From: Komagataeibacter sucrofermentans DSM 15973
GTDB lineage: Bacteria > Pseudomonadota > Alphaproteobacteria > Acetobacterales > Acetobacteraceae
NCBI RefSeq assembly: GCF_040581405.1
Contig: NZ_CP137157.1
Span: 2,602,001-2,666,000, forward strand
Reading direction: 5' to 3'
Length of the DNA stretch: 64,000 nt
The translations under genes and the position numbers were made by a program. Position 1 is the stretch's first letter. Each line of letters starts with the position of its first letter. Below the pieces are notes generated by a model. That model did not search any database. It was not told where the DNA came from and worked only from the letters and a program-made list of their open reading frames with translations. Positions 43,391 to 52,293 of the stretch are shown piece after piece.

Positions 43391-44707
43391 TCAGTGACCC
43401 AGGGTCACTTCCTCCGCCACATCACCGCGGGCGGCGGCTTCATCAATGTAGCGACGGGCTTCAGGCGAGACCGTCAGCACCAGCGTCATCAGGGCCGAGG
43501 CCACATACAGGCCACAGAAGATCCAGATGATGCCTTCAATGCCGTGCCAGCTTTCGAACCACGTCACGATCGCCGGGCCAACCCAGGTGCTCGCACCCGC
43601 GCCCAGACCCAGGGCGGACAGGGCGGCAGCCTTTTCCTTCGGGCAGATCTGCGGCACCAGGCCGGACAGCGGCACGAAGGCGGCAATGGTTGCGCCATAC
43701 AGCGCGCCCATGACGGCAGCGATGGCGAAGTTGCCGGGGAACATCTGCGGCACGTAGTAGAACAGCGGCACCGTGATCGCAGCACCAACACAGCCGAACA
43801 GCGCGACAACGGTGCGGTGGCCCAGACGGTCCGCCGTGATGCCGGACACAAGGTTCACCAGAATGTTCGACAGGAAGATGATCGACAGGAGCTGCAGCCA
43901 CTGCGACAGCGAGAAGCCGATGACCTTGGTGAAGAACGCCGGCATGATCACGAGGAACGCATATTCGGACGACGTGTTGATGGTGCGCACGATCATGGCG
44001 ACAAACGTCTTGGGCTCGCGCCACAGGATGCTGATCGAGCTGAAGAAGATCGTGCCGGGCTTCGTGCCCACGGGGGCCAGGCGGCGCGAACCGATGGGCT
44101 CACGCGTCATGAGCAGGGCCAGCAGGCCACCGAACATGACCAGCCCCAGCGAGGACCAGAACGTCGCCATCTCGCCGATCAGCGGAATGGAGAAGCTTGC
44201 GAACAGCGAACCCAGCGTGGGCAGCCCACCCGAGAACGCGAACCAGAACCAGCCCGCAGCCGAGCCAAGCTGGCGCGGCGGCGTTGCAGCGGCGATCCAG
44301 ACCAGAAAGCCATAGGTGAACAGCGGGTAGCCAAAACCACGCATGGTGTAGGCGGCCAGCATGATGGGGTAGCTGTTCACGGCCACGCCAAAGGTCAGGA
44401 ACAGAACCTCGAATACGCCCCAGATGGCAAGCCCGATCCACATGACCCGCTTGGGGCCCCACAGGTCGGACAGCGGCCCCGAAGCCCAGGAGGACAGGGA
44501 TACGGTCACGCCATAGATGGTGAACAAAAGCGCGGTATTGCGCGATGAAATGCCCTGCCCCTCAAGATAGGGCGCAAGGTAGCCAGCCTCGACACCATCA
44601 CCGATCATGAAGAACAGCAGACCGACGAACCCCCAGAACAGGGGGGCCGGAATGCCAAGCCGATCGGCTAGGGACGTTGATTCGGACAGATTGTCTGTCT
44701 GTTTCAA
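43391..44707 (-). CDS. MFS transporter, polyol permease (RbtT/DalT/CsbX-like) family
   Basis: The product has twelve predicted membrane helices and about 438 residues from a TTG at 44707 that has GGAGA 9 nt upstream. A GTG at 44730 is the alternative. The N-terminal FWGFVGLLFFMIGDGVEAGYLAPYL and the loop-2 motif GPLSDLWGPKRVMW fit the polyol permease family, which moves ribitol, arabitol or similar alcohols with protons. Acetic acid bacteria oxidise polyols heavily, and a mannitol dehydrogenase gene lies at 50.8 kb. The substrate is not proven. A long AT-rich region with an inverted repeat precedes it. Confidence 0.85.
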   Translation of the reverse strand: MKQTDNLSESTSLADRLGIPAPLFWGFVGLLFFMIGDGVEAGYLAPYLEGQGISSRNTALLFTIYGVTVSLSSWASGPLSDLWGPKRVMWIGLAIWGVFEVLFLTFGVAVNSYPIMLAAYTMRGFGYPLFTYGFLVWIAAATPPRQLGSAAGWFWFAFSGGLPTLGSLFASFSIPLIGEMATFWSSLGLVMFGGLLALLMTREPIGSRRLAPVGTKPGTIFFSSISILWREPKTFVAMIVRTINTSSEYAFLVIMPAFFTKVIGFSLSQWLQLLSIIFLSNILVNLVSGITADRLGHRTVVALFGCVGAAITVPLFYYVPQMFPGNFAIAAVMGALYGATIAAFVPLSGLVPQICPKEKAAALSALGLGAGASTWVGPAIVTWFESWHGIEGIIWIFCGLYVASALMTLVLTVSPEARRYIDEAAARGDVAEEVTLGH

Positions 44708-45428
44708 GGGGAGAGTCTCCTCTTTCACAGGCAGCCGACACGAAAACGAGCGGCCCCGCCTCATTGCGGAGCGTCGATGCAGGCTGCGTCCGCACAGTCC
44801 GGCTTTCCGGAAACACCAGTGCGGAACTCAGTTTCACAAGTCGGGCGTGCAACCACCCGTGCAGGTCACAACCATGAGGGACAGGCAGGCGGCACAAGCG
44901 CCAAAACGCCAGCGCATCATGCCTGGCAGACCTGCTGTTCATGCGTGTGACCAGCCATAAAGTCATCAATCCGGCAGGAAAACGCGCGCCTGGGCGCGAC
45001 ATTCACAGCAATGCGATGAAAAAGCACACAAACTGCACCGAAAAACGCGCACGATGCCGTGATTTCCCAACGCCGGAAAGACCATGAATTGGCCAGATAT
45101 ACAAAATCGTTTCAGTATCGAACGATTTCACAGTGACAGGATAGTTTCCGACCTCCGCCAAAACACGAAAAATATATTCATTGGGGATAATCTATACTAA
45201 AAAAGTCTCGCGGATGTAAGGGAATTTTCAAATTTTTGACACGATTCCGATTTCTTCCTTATTATATCAATAACTTTTAGATGATATTTTTATGCATGGA
45301 CTACATGCATCGCCCGCCACCCCCACCTTTCGCACCGGGTGGGTTCCTGCCATAGTCGGGGCCGCAACCCGGTGGGCAGATGCGCCCGCGCGGCCCCTCG
45401 CTGCCGGGACACGACAAACGGAACGGTC
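44708..45428. other. 721-nt divergent regulatory region, AT-rich, no gene seen
   Basis: The region separates the MFS transporter (minus) from the small exported protein (plus). About 45000-45300 is strikingly AT-rich compared with the rest of the window and contains TATATTCATT, TATACTAAAAAA and TTATTATATCAATAAC, all promoter-like. A perfect 8-bp inverted repeat lies at 45104-45128. I see no coding potential with conserved features. Confidence 0.6.
45104..45128. promoter_or_regulatory. candidate operator upstream of the polyol permease gene
   Basis: AAATCGTT (45104-45111) and AACGATTT (45121-45128) are a perfect 8-bp inverted repeat with a 9-nt spacer (25 bp in total). This is the geometry of a helix-turn-helix dimer site. 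It lies in the AT-rich control region about 400 nt from the MFS start and about 300 nt from the plus-strand gene. Confidence 0.4.
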
Positions 45429-45884
45429 ATGGTGAACATCAAGCTGTCTTTACGCCTCGCCGCACTGCCGGTTGCATTGCTGCTTGCGCCTGTGGCGTCG
45501 AGCACGCTGGCCCATGGGCAGAGCCTGGCCACGCAGAAGGTGCAGCGCGCCATGGACGTGCTGCGCCTCAAGCCTGATCTGGCCAGCAAGGCGTGCCTCG
45601 ACAAGCTTGATGACCTGCACAAGATGGAAAAGGTCATTGAGGATGCGGGCGAGAGCGCGCACAACCCCAACCTGTCGCTCGCGCATGACGTAATGGAATC
45701 CGACTACGAGGATGCAACCGAATCCTGCGTGCCTGATGCCGCCAAGCTGTGCGCCGCCCCCGGATCGCTTGCCAGCGCCAGCCAGAAGAAACTGTGCGAT
45801 TCGCTTGATGCGATCATGTCGGTTGACGGATCGGATGAAGGCGATGAGGCCGTGGCGCCCCCGCAGGGCACGTCATCGGACTGA
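45429..45884 (+). CDS. small exported protein with conserved cysteines, unknown function
   Basis: From the ATG at 45429 the product is 151 residues. A signal peptide (about 1-30, LRLAALPVALLLAPVASSTLAHGQ) is followed by a helical mature part with four cysteines (KACLDKL, ESCVPDAAKLCAAPG and KKLCDSLDA). These could form two disulfides in the periplasm. The C-terminus is acidic and disordered (DGSDEGDEAV). I do not recognise a family. It is followed by an intergenic repeat and converges on opgH. Confidence 0.75.
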   Translation: MVNIKLSLRLAALPVALLLAPVASSTLAHGQSLATQKVQRAMDVLRLKPDLASKACLDKLDDLHKMEKVIEDAGESAHNPNLSLAHDVMESDYEDATESCVPDAAKLCAAPGSLASASQKKLCDSLDAIMSVDGSDEGDEAVAPPQGTSSD

Positions 45885-45911
45885 TCCGCCCACACCACTT
45901 CTGAAACCATG

Positions 45912-45991
45912 AAATTTTCTGGTGAAGCTTTGTTCAAGAAGCTTCAGGGGACGCCGCCTTTTTCAACAAGGCGGCGTCCGTAAGCATTTAC
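45912..45991. repeat. intergenic palindromic repeat, copy 7 (diverged)
   Basis: The left part AAATTTTCTGGTGAAGCTTTG/AAGAAGCTTC is clear, and the second hairpin GACGCCGCCTTTTTCAAC/AAGGCGGCGTC has an extended stem. The right outer arm has decayed. It lies between the convergent small exported protein gene and opgH, ending 4 nt before the opgH stop. Confidence 0.8.
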
Positions 45992-45995
45992 GATT

Positions 45996-48173
45996 TCAAG
46001 GCAACTGCGCCAGCAGGTGCAGCCCTTCGGCGCTGCCCAATACGGCGGATTTTTCCGCCCGGTTGAGCGAACGTACCGCCGTGGCCAGATCAGGAGCCTC
46101 GCGCAGCTTGAGCAGGCCGACAAGCAGCGCCGGATTGATCGGGTCGCCCCGCCTGCGCGGCGGCGGCAGCATGATCTCATGCACCCGCAGCAGTCCCGCA
46201 CGGGCCCGCAGGGCCGCAATGGCCTCCTGTATCGGGTGGCCCGCCATCTGGCCCATATAGACCACGGCCTCATGCAGCACCGGCGGCGGGTCCGTCTCCT
46301 CGGGGATGAGCAGCAGGCGCGCGCGGCGCAGGGCCTGCCCTGCCGCTTCGCTGCCGGTCAGGGCGGCAAGCGGAATGGCGCAGACCAGCCCCAGCGTGAC
46401 CGGCAGCATCCACAAGAACAGCGGCAGCGATACGCTCCACGCCGCCCCCGCCAGCGCAATGCCCAGCACCGTATGCACCCAGTACAGCCGCACGTTCTGC
46501 ATGATCTGCAGGCCGCCCGCGTCACGCCGCTGGGCATTCCAGCCCGAATCACGGCCGAGCAGGATGGAAAGCACGCCCGCCGTCTGGATTATCATGGCAA
46601 TTGGCGCGATCAGGCCGCCGATCAGCGTCTCGACCAGAATGGAGGCGCCCGCCATGATCGCGCCCCCGCAGCCCCGGCGCAGCGGGCCATCAATGACCAG
46701 CAGCGCATAGGCCAGGATCTTGGGCGCGAGCAGCACGATCATGGTGCCGATGAACATGTATTCCGCCTGCACCGGGTCAACATGCGGCCAGTGCGGGTAG
46801 AGCAGCTTGGTATCGCCAAAATATTCCGGCTTGTAGAAGCGGTTCTGCAACGACACCACAATGCCAACGAGCAGGAAGATCAGCCACAGCGGCGCCGTGA
46901 CATAGGAACCGATGCCCATGAGCATGTGCATGCGGCTGACCCAGTGCAGCCCACGCGCGGGCAGCACCTTGGCGTGCTGCAGGTTGCCCTGGCACCAGCG
47001 CCGGTCGCGGATGGCGATATCGGTCAGCGAAGGCGGGCTTTCCTCATAGGACCCCATCAGGGCGGGCACCATGTGAATGGCCCAGCCGCCACGGCGCATC
47101 AGGGCGGCTTCCACAAAATCATGACTCAGGATCGCGCCGCCAAAGGGCTTGCGGCCCGGCAGGTGCGGCATGCCCGCCTGCTCGGCAAAGGCCGCCGTGC
47201 GGATCACCGCGTTATGGCCCCAGTAATTGCCCTCCGAGCCATGCCACCAGGCAATGCCGTGGGCAATCAGCGGGCCATACACGCGGCCCGCGAACTGCTG
47301 CATGCGCGCAAACAGCGTGCGCCCGTTCACGATCACCGGCAGGGACTGGATCAGGGCCACGCCGGGGTTATTTTCCATGGCCGAGGTCAGGCGCACGATC
47401 ACGTCGCCCGACATGACGCTGTCGGCATCGAGCGTGATCATCTGCTGGTAGGCCGCGCCGTAATTGCGCACCCATTCGCCAATATTGCCGGCCTTGCGGT
47501 CGGTATTGACCGCGCGCCTGCGGTAGAACAGCCGCCCGCCCCAGCCCGTGGCGCGGCACAGGGCCATGTAGGCGGCCTCCTCCGCCACCCAGATGTCGGG
47601 GTCGGTCGTGTCGGACAGGATGAACACATCAAACGCGCGTTCCTGCCGCGTAGCGCCCAGGCTGTCGATGGTGGCGCGCAGCCCGGCCATGACACGGCCC
47701 GGGTCTTCATTATAGGTCGGCATGAGCAGCGCCGTGCGGGTGGTGACCCGCGGCAGCGCGCCACTGCGCCTGATGCCAAGCCCCAGCCCGCCATGCGCCA
47801 GCATGGAGGCAAAGCCTGCGAGCGCCGAGGTAAAGGCCAGCGCGATCCACAAAAACAGCATCACGAACAGCAGCAGCATGACCATGCCCGCCACCGAGCG
47901 CTGCACGGCATTGAACACGAGGTCCATCTCGTAGCCGGCCATGCCGGTCATGGCCACGGCGCCGCCAATGACCAACAACCGCCGCAGCCCGATCAGCCGC
48001 CATTCGGTAGCGGGCACCGGGCCACGCCCATGCCGGTCGGGCTCGGCCTCGAGCGCGCGCACGGGCATGTCGAGCGGGGCTTCGGGCGGCAGGGCGGCCC
48101 AGCCCTGCGGCAGCAGGCTGGCAGGCGGCGCCGGGCGTGGTGGCGCCCCTACGGCGTCCATCGATAGACCCAT
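45996..48173 (-). CDS. opgH: osmoregulated periplasmic glucan glucosyltransferase OpgH
   Basis: The 725-residue product is a family 2 glycosyltransferase with an N-terminal cytoplasmic segment, two membrane helices, a cytoplasmic catalytic domain and C-terminal membrane helices. Catalytic motifs are visible: LMPTYNEDPGRVMAGL, the DxD as TLDADSVMSG, HDFVEAALMRRGGWA and the R/QxxRW motif as RDRRWCQGNLQH. It polymerises UDP-glucose into beta-glucan backbones of OPGs. The start at 48173 overlaps the end of the upstream opgD by 25 nt. An ATG at 48161 is an alternative. Confidence 0.95.
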   Translation of the reverse strand: MGLSMDAVGAPPRPAPPASLLPQGWAALPPEAPLDMPVRALEAEPDRHGRGPVPATEWRLIGLRRLLVIGGAVAMTGMAGYEMDLVFNAVQRSVAGMVMLLLFVMLFLWIALAFTSALAGFASMLAHGGLGLGIRRSGALPRVTTRTALLMPTYNEDPGRVMAGLRATIDSLGATRQERAFDVFILSDTTDPDIWVAEEAAYMALCRATGWGGRLFYRRRAVNTDRKAGNIGEWVRNYGAAYQQMITLDADSVMSGDVIVRLTSAMENNPGVALIQSLPVIVNGRTLFARMQQFAGRVYGPLIAHGIAWWHGSEGNYWGHNAVIRTAAFAEQAGMPHLPGRKPFGGAILSHDFVEAALMRRGGWAIHMVPALMGSYEESPPSLTDIAIRDRRWCQGNLQHAKVLPARGLHWVSRMHMLMGIGSYVTAPLWLIFLLVGIVVSLQNRFYKPEYFGDTKLLYPHWPHVDPVQAEYMFIGTMIVLLAPKILAYALLVIDGPLRRGCGGAIMAGASILVETLIGGLIAPIAMIIQTAGVLSILLGRDSGWNAQRRDAGGLQIMQNVRLYWVHTVLGIALAGAAWSVSLPLFLWMLPVTLGLVCAIPLAALTGSEAAGQALRRARLLLIPEETDPPPVLHEAVVYMGQMAGHPIQEAIAALRARAGLLRVHEIMLPPPRRRGDPINPALLVGLLKLREAPDLATAVRSLNRAEKSAVLGSAEGLHLLAQLP

Positions 48174-49672
48174 TCTTCCGATACGGGGCCGTTGTCATCG
48201 GCCAGCACGCAGTTCAGTTCCGCCACCTTGGCATCGCCGGGCGCGAACTCGAACGTGCTGCGCCAGCCGTGAATGGGCTCGACCGGCTCGACCACCACAT
48301 TGCGTATCTCACCCGCCGAGGTACGGCACTGCAGGTGGAAATGCGGGTTATCGGGCAGCTTGTCGAAGGGCGCGCCGGTAAAATCAAGATCGAAGAAGCG
48401 CGTATGCGAATCATCGGTCGCATCACCCACGCGGGTGGCGGCAATGCGCGCAAGCCTGGTGGGCCACGGCGTATCCCACCCCCAGTACATGCGGTAGGTG
48501 AACACGTATTCGCGGCCTGCCGCCAGCGGCTCCTGCGGGCGCCAGAACGAAACGATGTTGTCATTTACCTCGTTGGGGGTGGGAATTTCCACCAGGTCAA
48601 CCGCCCCTGCCCCCCAGTCCCCGATCGGCTCGATCCAGAGCGAGGGGCGCTTTTCATAATTCAGCGCCACATCCTCGAAATCGGTAAAGGCGCGCTTGCG
48701 CTGCATCAGGCCAAAGCCGTGCGGCCGCACATCGGTAAAGGCCGAGAACTGCAGGTCGCGCGGGTTGCGCAGCGGCCGCCACAACTGCTGGCCACTACCG
48801 GTCCACATCGAAAGACCCTCGCTGTCATGCGCGGCGGGGCGCCAGTCATCTACGCGCGAGCGGTCATTGGCATCAAAATAGAACATGCCGGTCAGGGGTG
48901 CGATGCCGGACTGGGCAATCGCCTTGCGCGGATAAAGCGAGGACTGCACGTCAAACACCGTGGTCTCGCCGGGGCGGATGGTAAAGCGGAACGCGCCGGT
49001 AAGCGAGGGACTGTCGAGCAGCGCATGCAGCACCACGCTGTCCACGCCCGCCTTGGGTTTTTCCAGCCAGAAGGCGCGGAACAGGGCGAATTCCTCGCCT
49101 GTCGGGTCGCCGGTGCCATTGGCGAAGCCACGGGCGGACAGGCCATAGGTCTGCCCCTTGGCCACGGCGCGGAAATAGGATGCGCCAAGAAAGACGCAGA
49201 ACTCCTCCATCACGCCCGGCGTATTGATGGGCGCGCGCAGGCGCAGCCCGGCAAAGCCGATATCATCATTCACGCGCAGGGCGGGGTCGTTATAGGTAAA
49301 CATGTCGGGGCTGAAGGCGATGGGGCGGCTCTGGCCATCCACTACCTCGTTCATCTCGATCCGGGGCGCGTACAGATAGCCACGGGGGAAGAACTCAACC
49401 TCAAAACCGAGGTTCTCGCCATGCCACAGCGCCTGCTCGGGGCGGTAGGCCATGGAATTGTACTGATCGAAATTCAGGTTGCGCAGGGCTGAGGGCAATG
49501 ACTGGGAAGGCGGCTGATAAGCCTGCTGCGACAACTGATGGGCCAGCGTGCGGACCGTGTTGGAATCAAAATTGCTGCTCTGGGTCGCCCTGGCAGCGCG
49601 TGGTGCGCCAAACCCCACGACCGACAGGGCGGACAGGGCCGTGCCCGCTTTCATGAAATTACGTCGTAACAC
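48149..49672 (-). CDS. opgD: periplasmic glucan biosynthesis protein, OpgG/OpgD family, Tat-exported
   Basis: The 507-residue product begins with MLRRNFMKAGTALSALSVVG, a twin-arginine signal (RRNFMK) with cleavage after ARA near residue 29. The mature part matches the MdoG/MdoD family: NFDQYNSMAYRPEQALW, FFPRGYLYAPRIEMNEV, EEFCVFLGASYFRAVAKG, RPSLWIEPIGDWGAGAVDLVEIPTPNEVNDNIVSFWRP. The Tat signal and 'YNSMxY' segment favour OpgD over the Sec-exported OpgG. It shapes or branches OPGs in the periplasm. It is cotranscribed with opgH (25-nt overlap), with the non-catalytic gene first. Confidence 0.93.
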   Translation of the reverse strand: MLRRNFMKAGTALSALSVVGFGAPRAARATQSSNFDSNTVRTLAHQLSQQAYQPPSQSLPSALRNLNFDQYNSMAYRPEQALWHGENLGFEVEFFPRGYLYAPRIEMNEVVDGQSRPIAFSPDMFTYNDPALRVNDDIGFAGLRLRAPINTPGVMEEFCVFLGASYFRAVAKGQTYGLSARGFANGTGDPTGEEFALFRAFWLEKPKAGVDSVVLHALLDSPSLTGAFRFTIRPGETTVFDVQSSLYPRKAIAQSGIAPLTGMFYFDANDRSRVDDWRPAAHDSEGLSMWTGSGQQLWRPLRNPRDLQFSAFTDVRPHGFGLMQRKRAFTDFEDVALNYEKRPSLWIEPIGDWGAGAVDLVEIPTPNEVNDNIVSFWRPQEPLAAGREYVFTYRMYWGWDTPWPTRLARIAATRVGDATDDSHTRFFDLDFTGAPFDKLPDNPHFHLQCRTSAGEIRNVVVEPVEPIHGWRSTFEFAPGDAKVAELNCVLADDNGPVSEEWVYRWTP

Positions 49673-49790
49673 TTAATTAAACTCCAGTCCGTTCTTCTTT
49701 GCAGAAGTGCTGACACAATTATTCTTAATTCTTTACCACTATGCAAAAGCACTTATGCCACAACCGTGATCAACAGTGGTGATGGCTTTT

Positions 49791-50135
49791 TCACGGCGTG
49801 GATGAACACATACCTGCCAATGTTTCAAGTGGGCCCTGAACAGCCTCATGCGCGGCCTGCTCGATTTCACGGTACAGACGCAGCACCGTCTCGCCCTCCG
49901 CCGAAAGGCCGGCCCCCCCGCCGCCGCCCGGCCGCGCGCTGACCAGCGGGCGGGCAAACGTGGTATTCATCGCCTCGACCAGCAGCCAGGCCCGCCGGTA
50001 GGACATGCCCATGGCCCGCGCCGCCGCCGAGATCGAACCGGTCTCGCCAATCTGTTCAAGCAGGCGGATCTTGCCATGCCCGAGCAGGGGCGTGCCATTC
50101 GCGTCGAGCCGCAAGGTCAGGCGCATCTGTGTCAT
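49791..50135 (-). CDS. ModE-like winged-helix regulator lacking the molybdate domain
   Basis: From the ATG at 50135, which has GGAG 10 nt upstream, the product is 114 residues. It carries the ModE N-terminal winged helix (GKIRLLEQIGETGSISAAARAMGMSYRRAWLLVEAMN) and the family wing ARPGGGGGAGLSAEGE, but it ends without the molbindin (TOBE) domains. Single-domain ModE-like proteins usually regulate molybdenum transport or molybdoenzyme genes by themselves. No modABC genes are nearby, so the targets are unknown. It is divergent from the acetyltransferase. Confidence 0.88.
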   Translation of the reverse strand: MTQMRLTLRLDANGTPLLGHGKIRLLEQIGETGSISAAARAMGMSYRRAWLLVEAMNTTFARPLVSARPGGGGGAGLSAEGETVLRLYREIEQAAHEAVQGPLETLAGMCSSTP

Positions 50136-50216
50136 ATTTTCCATACTCCCGGCAGCCGCTATGATAATGGCTCCTTCTACCTGAAATATCCTTATCTGGA
50201 ATGGATTTTTCCCATA

Positions 50217-50765
50217 ATGCGCCAACCCGTCCATCCATCAGGGCCGCCTCCGGCTTCATGGGCCCCGATGCAGCCGGGCCATCTGCCCGCAGTGGTGGCG
50301 CTTGCAGCCCGGATGCACCCCGGCTGCCCCGAACGGGCGGAGGTGCTCGATGAACGCCGCATGCTGTGCCCGGCAGGCTGCCGGGTGCTGATGGAGCCGG
50401 ACGGGCAGGTGCGCGGCTACATGCTGAGCCATCCGTGGCGCATGGCCTGCCCGCCCGCGCTTGATACCCATCTTGGCCGCCTGCCGCCCCGGCCCGATTG
50501 CTGGTACCTGCACGACATCGCCATCGATCCTGCCCTGCGCGGCCAGGGCCATGCCCATGCGGCGCTGCGCCATCTCGGCACACAGGCGCGCCTGCATGGG
50601 GTGAACGCGCTGGCCCTGATGGCGGCGGAAGGAGCGCACACGCTCTGGGCGCATCTGGGTTTTACGCCAATACCTGACGTGCCCGCCGCCATTACCGCCA
50701 GTTACGGCCCGGATGCCTGCCCCATGCGCCGTGCGTTACCGGGTATTGGACATATTTCAAAATAA
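50217..50765 (+). CDS. GNAT-family N-acetyltransferase
   Basis: The 182-residue product has the acetyl-CoA-binding motif A as WYLHDIAIDPALRGQGHAHAALRHLG (R-G-x-G-x-A) and motif B as NALALMAAEGAHTLWAHLGFTP. The substrate is not predictable. A conserved cysteine-rich stretch (MLCPAGCRVLM) lies in the N-terminal half. It is divergent from the ModE-like gene, and its stop overlaps the edge of an intergenic repeat that separates it from the convergent mannitol dehydrogenase. Confidence 0.88.
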   Translation: MRQPVHPSGPPPASWAPMQPGHLPAVVALAARMHPGCPERAEVLDERRMLCPAGCRVLMEPDGQVRGYMLSHPWRMACPPALDTHLGRLPPRPDCWYLHDIAIDPALRGQGHAHAALRHLGTQARLHGVNALALMAAEGAHTLWAHLGFTPIPDVPAAITASYGPDACPMRRALPGIGHISK

Positions 50766-50812
50766 TAAAAGTTCTGAAGCTTTTTGAAAAAAGCTTTACC
50801 AAAAACTTTTAC
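50766..50812. repeat. intergenic palindromic repeat, copy 8 (internal deletion)
   Basis: AAAAGTTCTGAAGCTTTTTGAAAAAAGCTTTACCAAAAACTTTT keeps only the GAAGC/GCTT(C) hairpin and the right outer arm. The GGCGGC hairpin is missing. It begins right after the acetyltransferase stop and overlaps the mannitol dehydrogenase stop codon. Confidence 0.8.
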
Positions 50813-52275
50813 AGGTTCTGCATGACTGCACGCACGCCGCATTCACGGATGGCGCGACGCGCCTTTACCACGGCGGCATCGAGCGCGGTCGCATCCATGT
50901 CGCGCCAGCCATCAAAGGCAGGCAGGGCAAGGGCTGCCGCAAGGTTGCCGTCATTGACCAGGGCCATGTCATCGGCATCGAGCGTGGGTTCGAGGGGGGC
51001 ATAGCTTTCGCCTTTCTCGTCACGGCCACGCAGCATTTCCAGATAGGCGGCAATGCCGAAGGCGATACGGCCGAGATCATGCCCGCTATCGAGCGAGCGC
51101 CGCACCGTATCGGTCCAGAACACCCGCACTTTCGAGGCCCCGTCGCTACAGATCCGCAACAGCGTATCGGCCACTGCCTGGTTGGAGAAGCGGCTGAGCA
51201 GACGCCTGCGATAGGCATCAAGGTCAAAACCGGCGGGCGCGTCGATCTGCGGCATGGCGTCCTGCGTCCAGTAGGCATTGACCAGACGCTCGAGGTCGGC
51301 ATCCGCCACCGCTTCATGCGCGTAGCGGTAGCCGAGCAGAAGCCCTGCGGCACCAAGCAGGACATGCCCGGCATTGAGCATGCGCACCTTCACCTGCTCA
51401 TAGCCCGCCACGTCATCCACAAACTGCACGCCTGCCTTTTCCAGCGCGGGGCGGCCATTGCAGAAATTATCTTCCAGCACCCACTGGCTGAAATCCTCCG
51501 CCAGCACGGGCAGGTCGTCATCCAGCCCGCTGGCCTCGTTCAGCGCCTGGCGCGTGGCCCGGTCCACGCCGGGGGTGATGCGGTCCACCATGGAGCATGG
51601 AAAGGTCACGTTGGCCTCGATCCAGTCGGCCAGATCAGGGTCAAGCGCGCGGGCATAGCCCACAAAGGCCGTATGCGCGACATGGCCATTGCTGCGCAGG
51701 TTATCGCATGACAGCACGGTAAAGGGCGGCGTACCCGCCTCACGCCTGCGGCGCAGCCCCTCCACCACGTAACCAAACACGGTGGCCGGCCTGCGCGGAT
51801 GGGCAAGGTCCGCGCTCACGCCTGCCTCATCAAGGCGGAAAAGGCCGGTTTCCTCATCGATATTGTAGCCGCCTTCCGTAATCGTCATGCTGACGATGCG
51901 GGTCTCGGGGTCGGCCAGGCGGTCCAGAACGGCTTCAGGGTCGGCGGGGGCGAGAAGGTATTCACGCAATGCCCCGATGATGGAAACGGTGCGTGCGCCA
52001 TCCGCCGCCACCTCGGTCAGGGAATACAGGCAGTCCTGTTGCTGGAACTGCCGGGCCTTGGCCTCGCCGCGCGGGCCGCCATTGAGCCCCACGCCCACGA
52101 TGCCCCATTGCGCCTGCCCGGGCAGGCCGAGGCACTGGTTGACGTACCACGCCTCATGCGCGCGAAAGAAATTGCCCACGCCAAAATGAACGATCCCTCG
52201 CCCCACCGTCTCACGCCTGTATGGCAGCGCCTGCACGCCAGTGGGAAGGGTAGTGAGGGTTGTTTCGTTCAGCAT
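50809..52275 (-). CDS. mannitol 2-dehydrogenase family (polyol long-chain dehydrogenase)
   Basis: The 488-residue product has the PSLDR (polyol-specific long-chain dehydrogenase) pattern: GRGIVHFGVGNFFRAHEAWYVNQCL (cofactor motif GxGxFxRAH), SMTITEGGYNI, SCDNLRSNGHVAHTAF, FPCSMVDRITP and the catalytic KVRMLNAGHVLLG (Lys, Asn, His). It interconverts D-mannitol and D-fructose with NAD(P), though related members act on fructuronate or arabinitol. It is the last gene of a degP-FUSC-mannitol dehydrogenase run on the minus strand (18-nt gap). Confidence 0.93.
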   Translation of the reverse strand: MLNETTLTTLPTGVQALPYRRETVGRGIVHFGVGNFFRAHEAWYVNQCLGLPGQAQWGIVGVGLNGGPRGEAKARQFQQQDCLYSLTEVAADGARTVSIIGALREYLLAPADPEAVLDRLADPETRIVSMTITEGGYNIDEETGLFRLDEAGVSADLAHPRRPATVFGYVVEGLRRRREAGTPPFTVLSCDNLRSNGHVAHTAFVGYARALDPDLADWIEANVTFPCSMVDRITPGVDRATRQALNEASGLDDDLPVLAEDFSQWVLEDNFCNGRPALEKAGVQFVDDVAGYEQVKVRMLNAGHVLLGAAGLLLGYRYAHEAVADADLERLVNAYWTQDAMPQIDAPAGFDLDAYRRRLLSRFSNQAVADTLLRICSDGASKVRVFWTDTVRRSLDSGHDLGRIAFGIAAYLEMLRGRDEKGESYAPLEPTLDADDMALVNDGNLAAALALPAFDGWRDMDATALDAAVVKARRAIRECGVRAVMQNL

Positions 52276-52293
52276 GGTGTTTCTTGCACTCCT

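Noticed and set aside
43394-44548. A 384-codon plus-strand frame opposite the MFS transporter
   Set aside because: Highly charged His/Gln/Arg/Asp sequence typical of the complement of membrane-protein codons.
46017-48167. A 716-codon open frame on the plus strand across opgH
   Set aside because: Antisense shadow of opgH with His/Arg/Gln-rich low-complexity sequence and no ribosome binding site.
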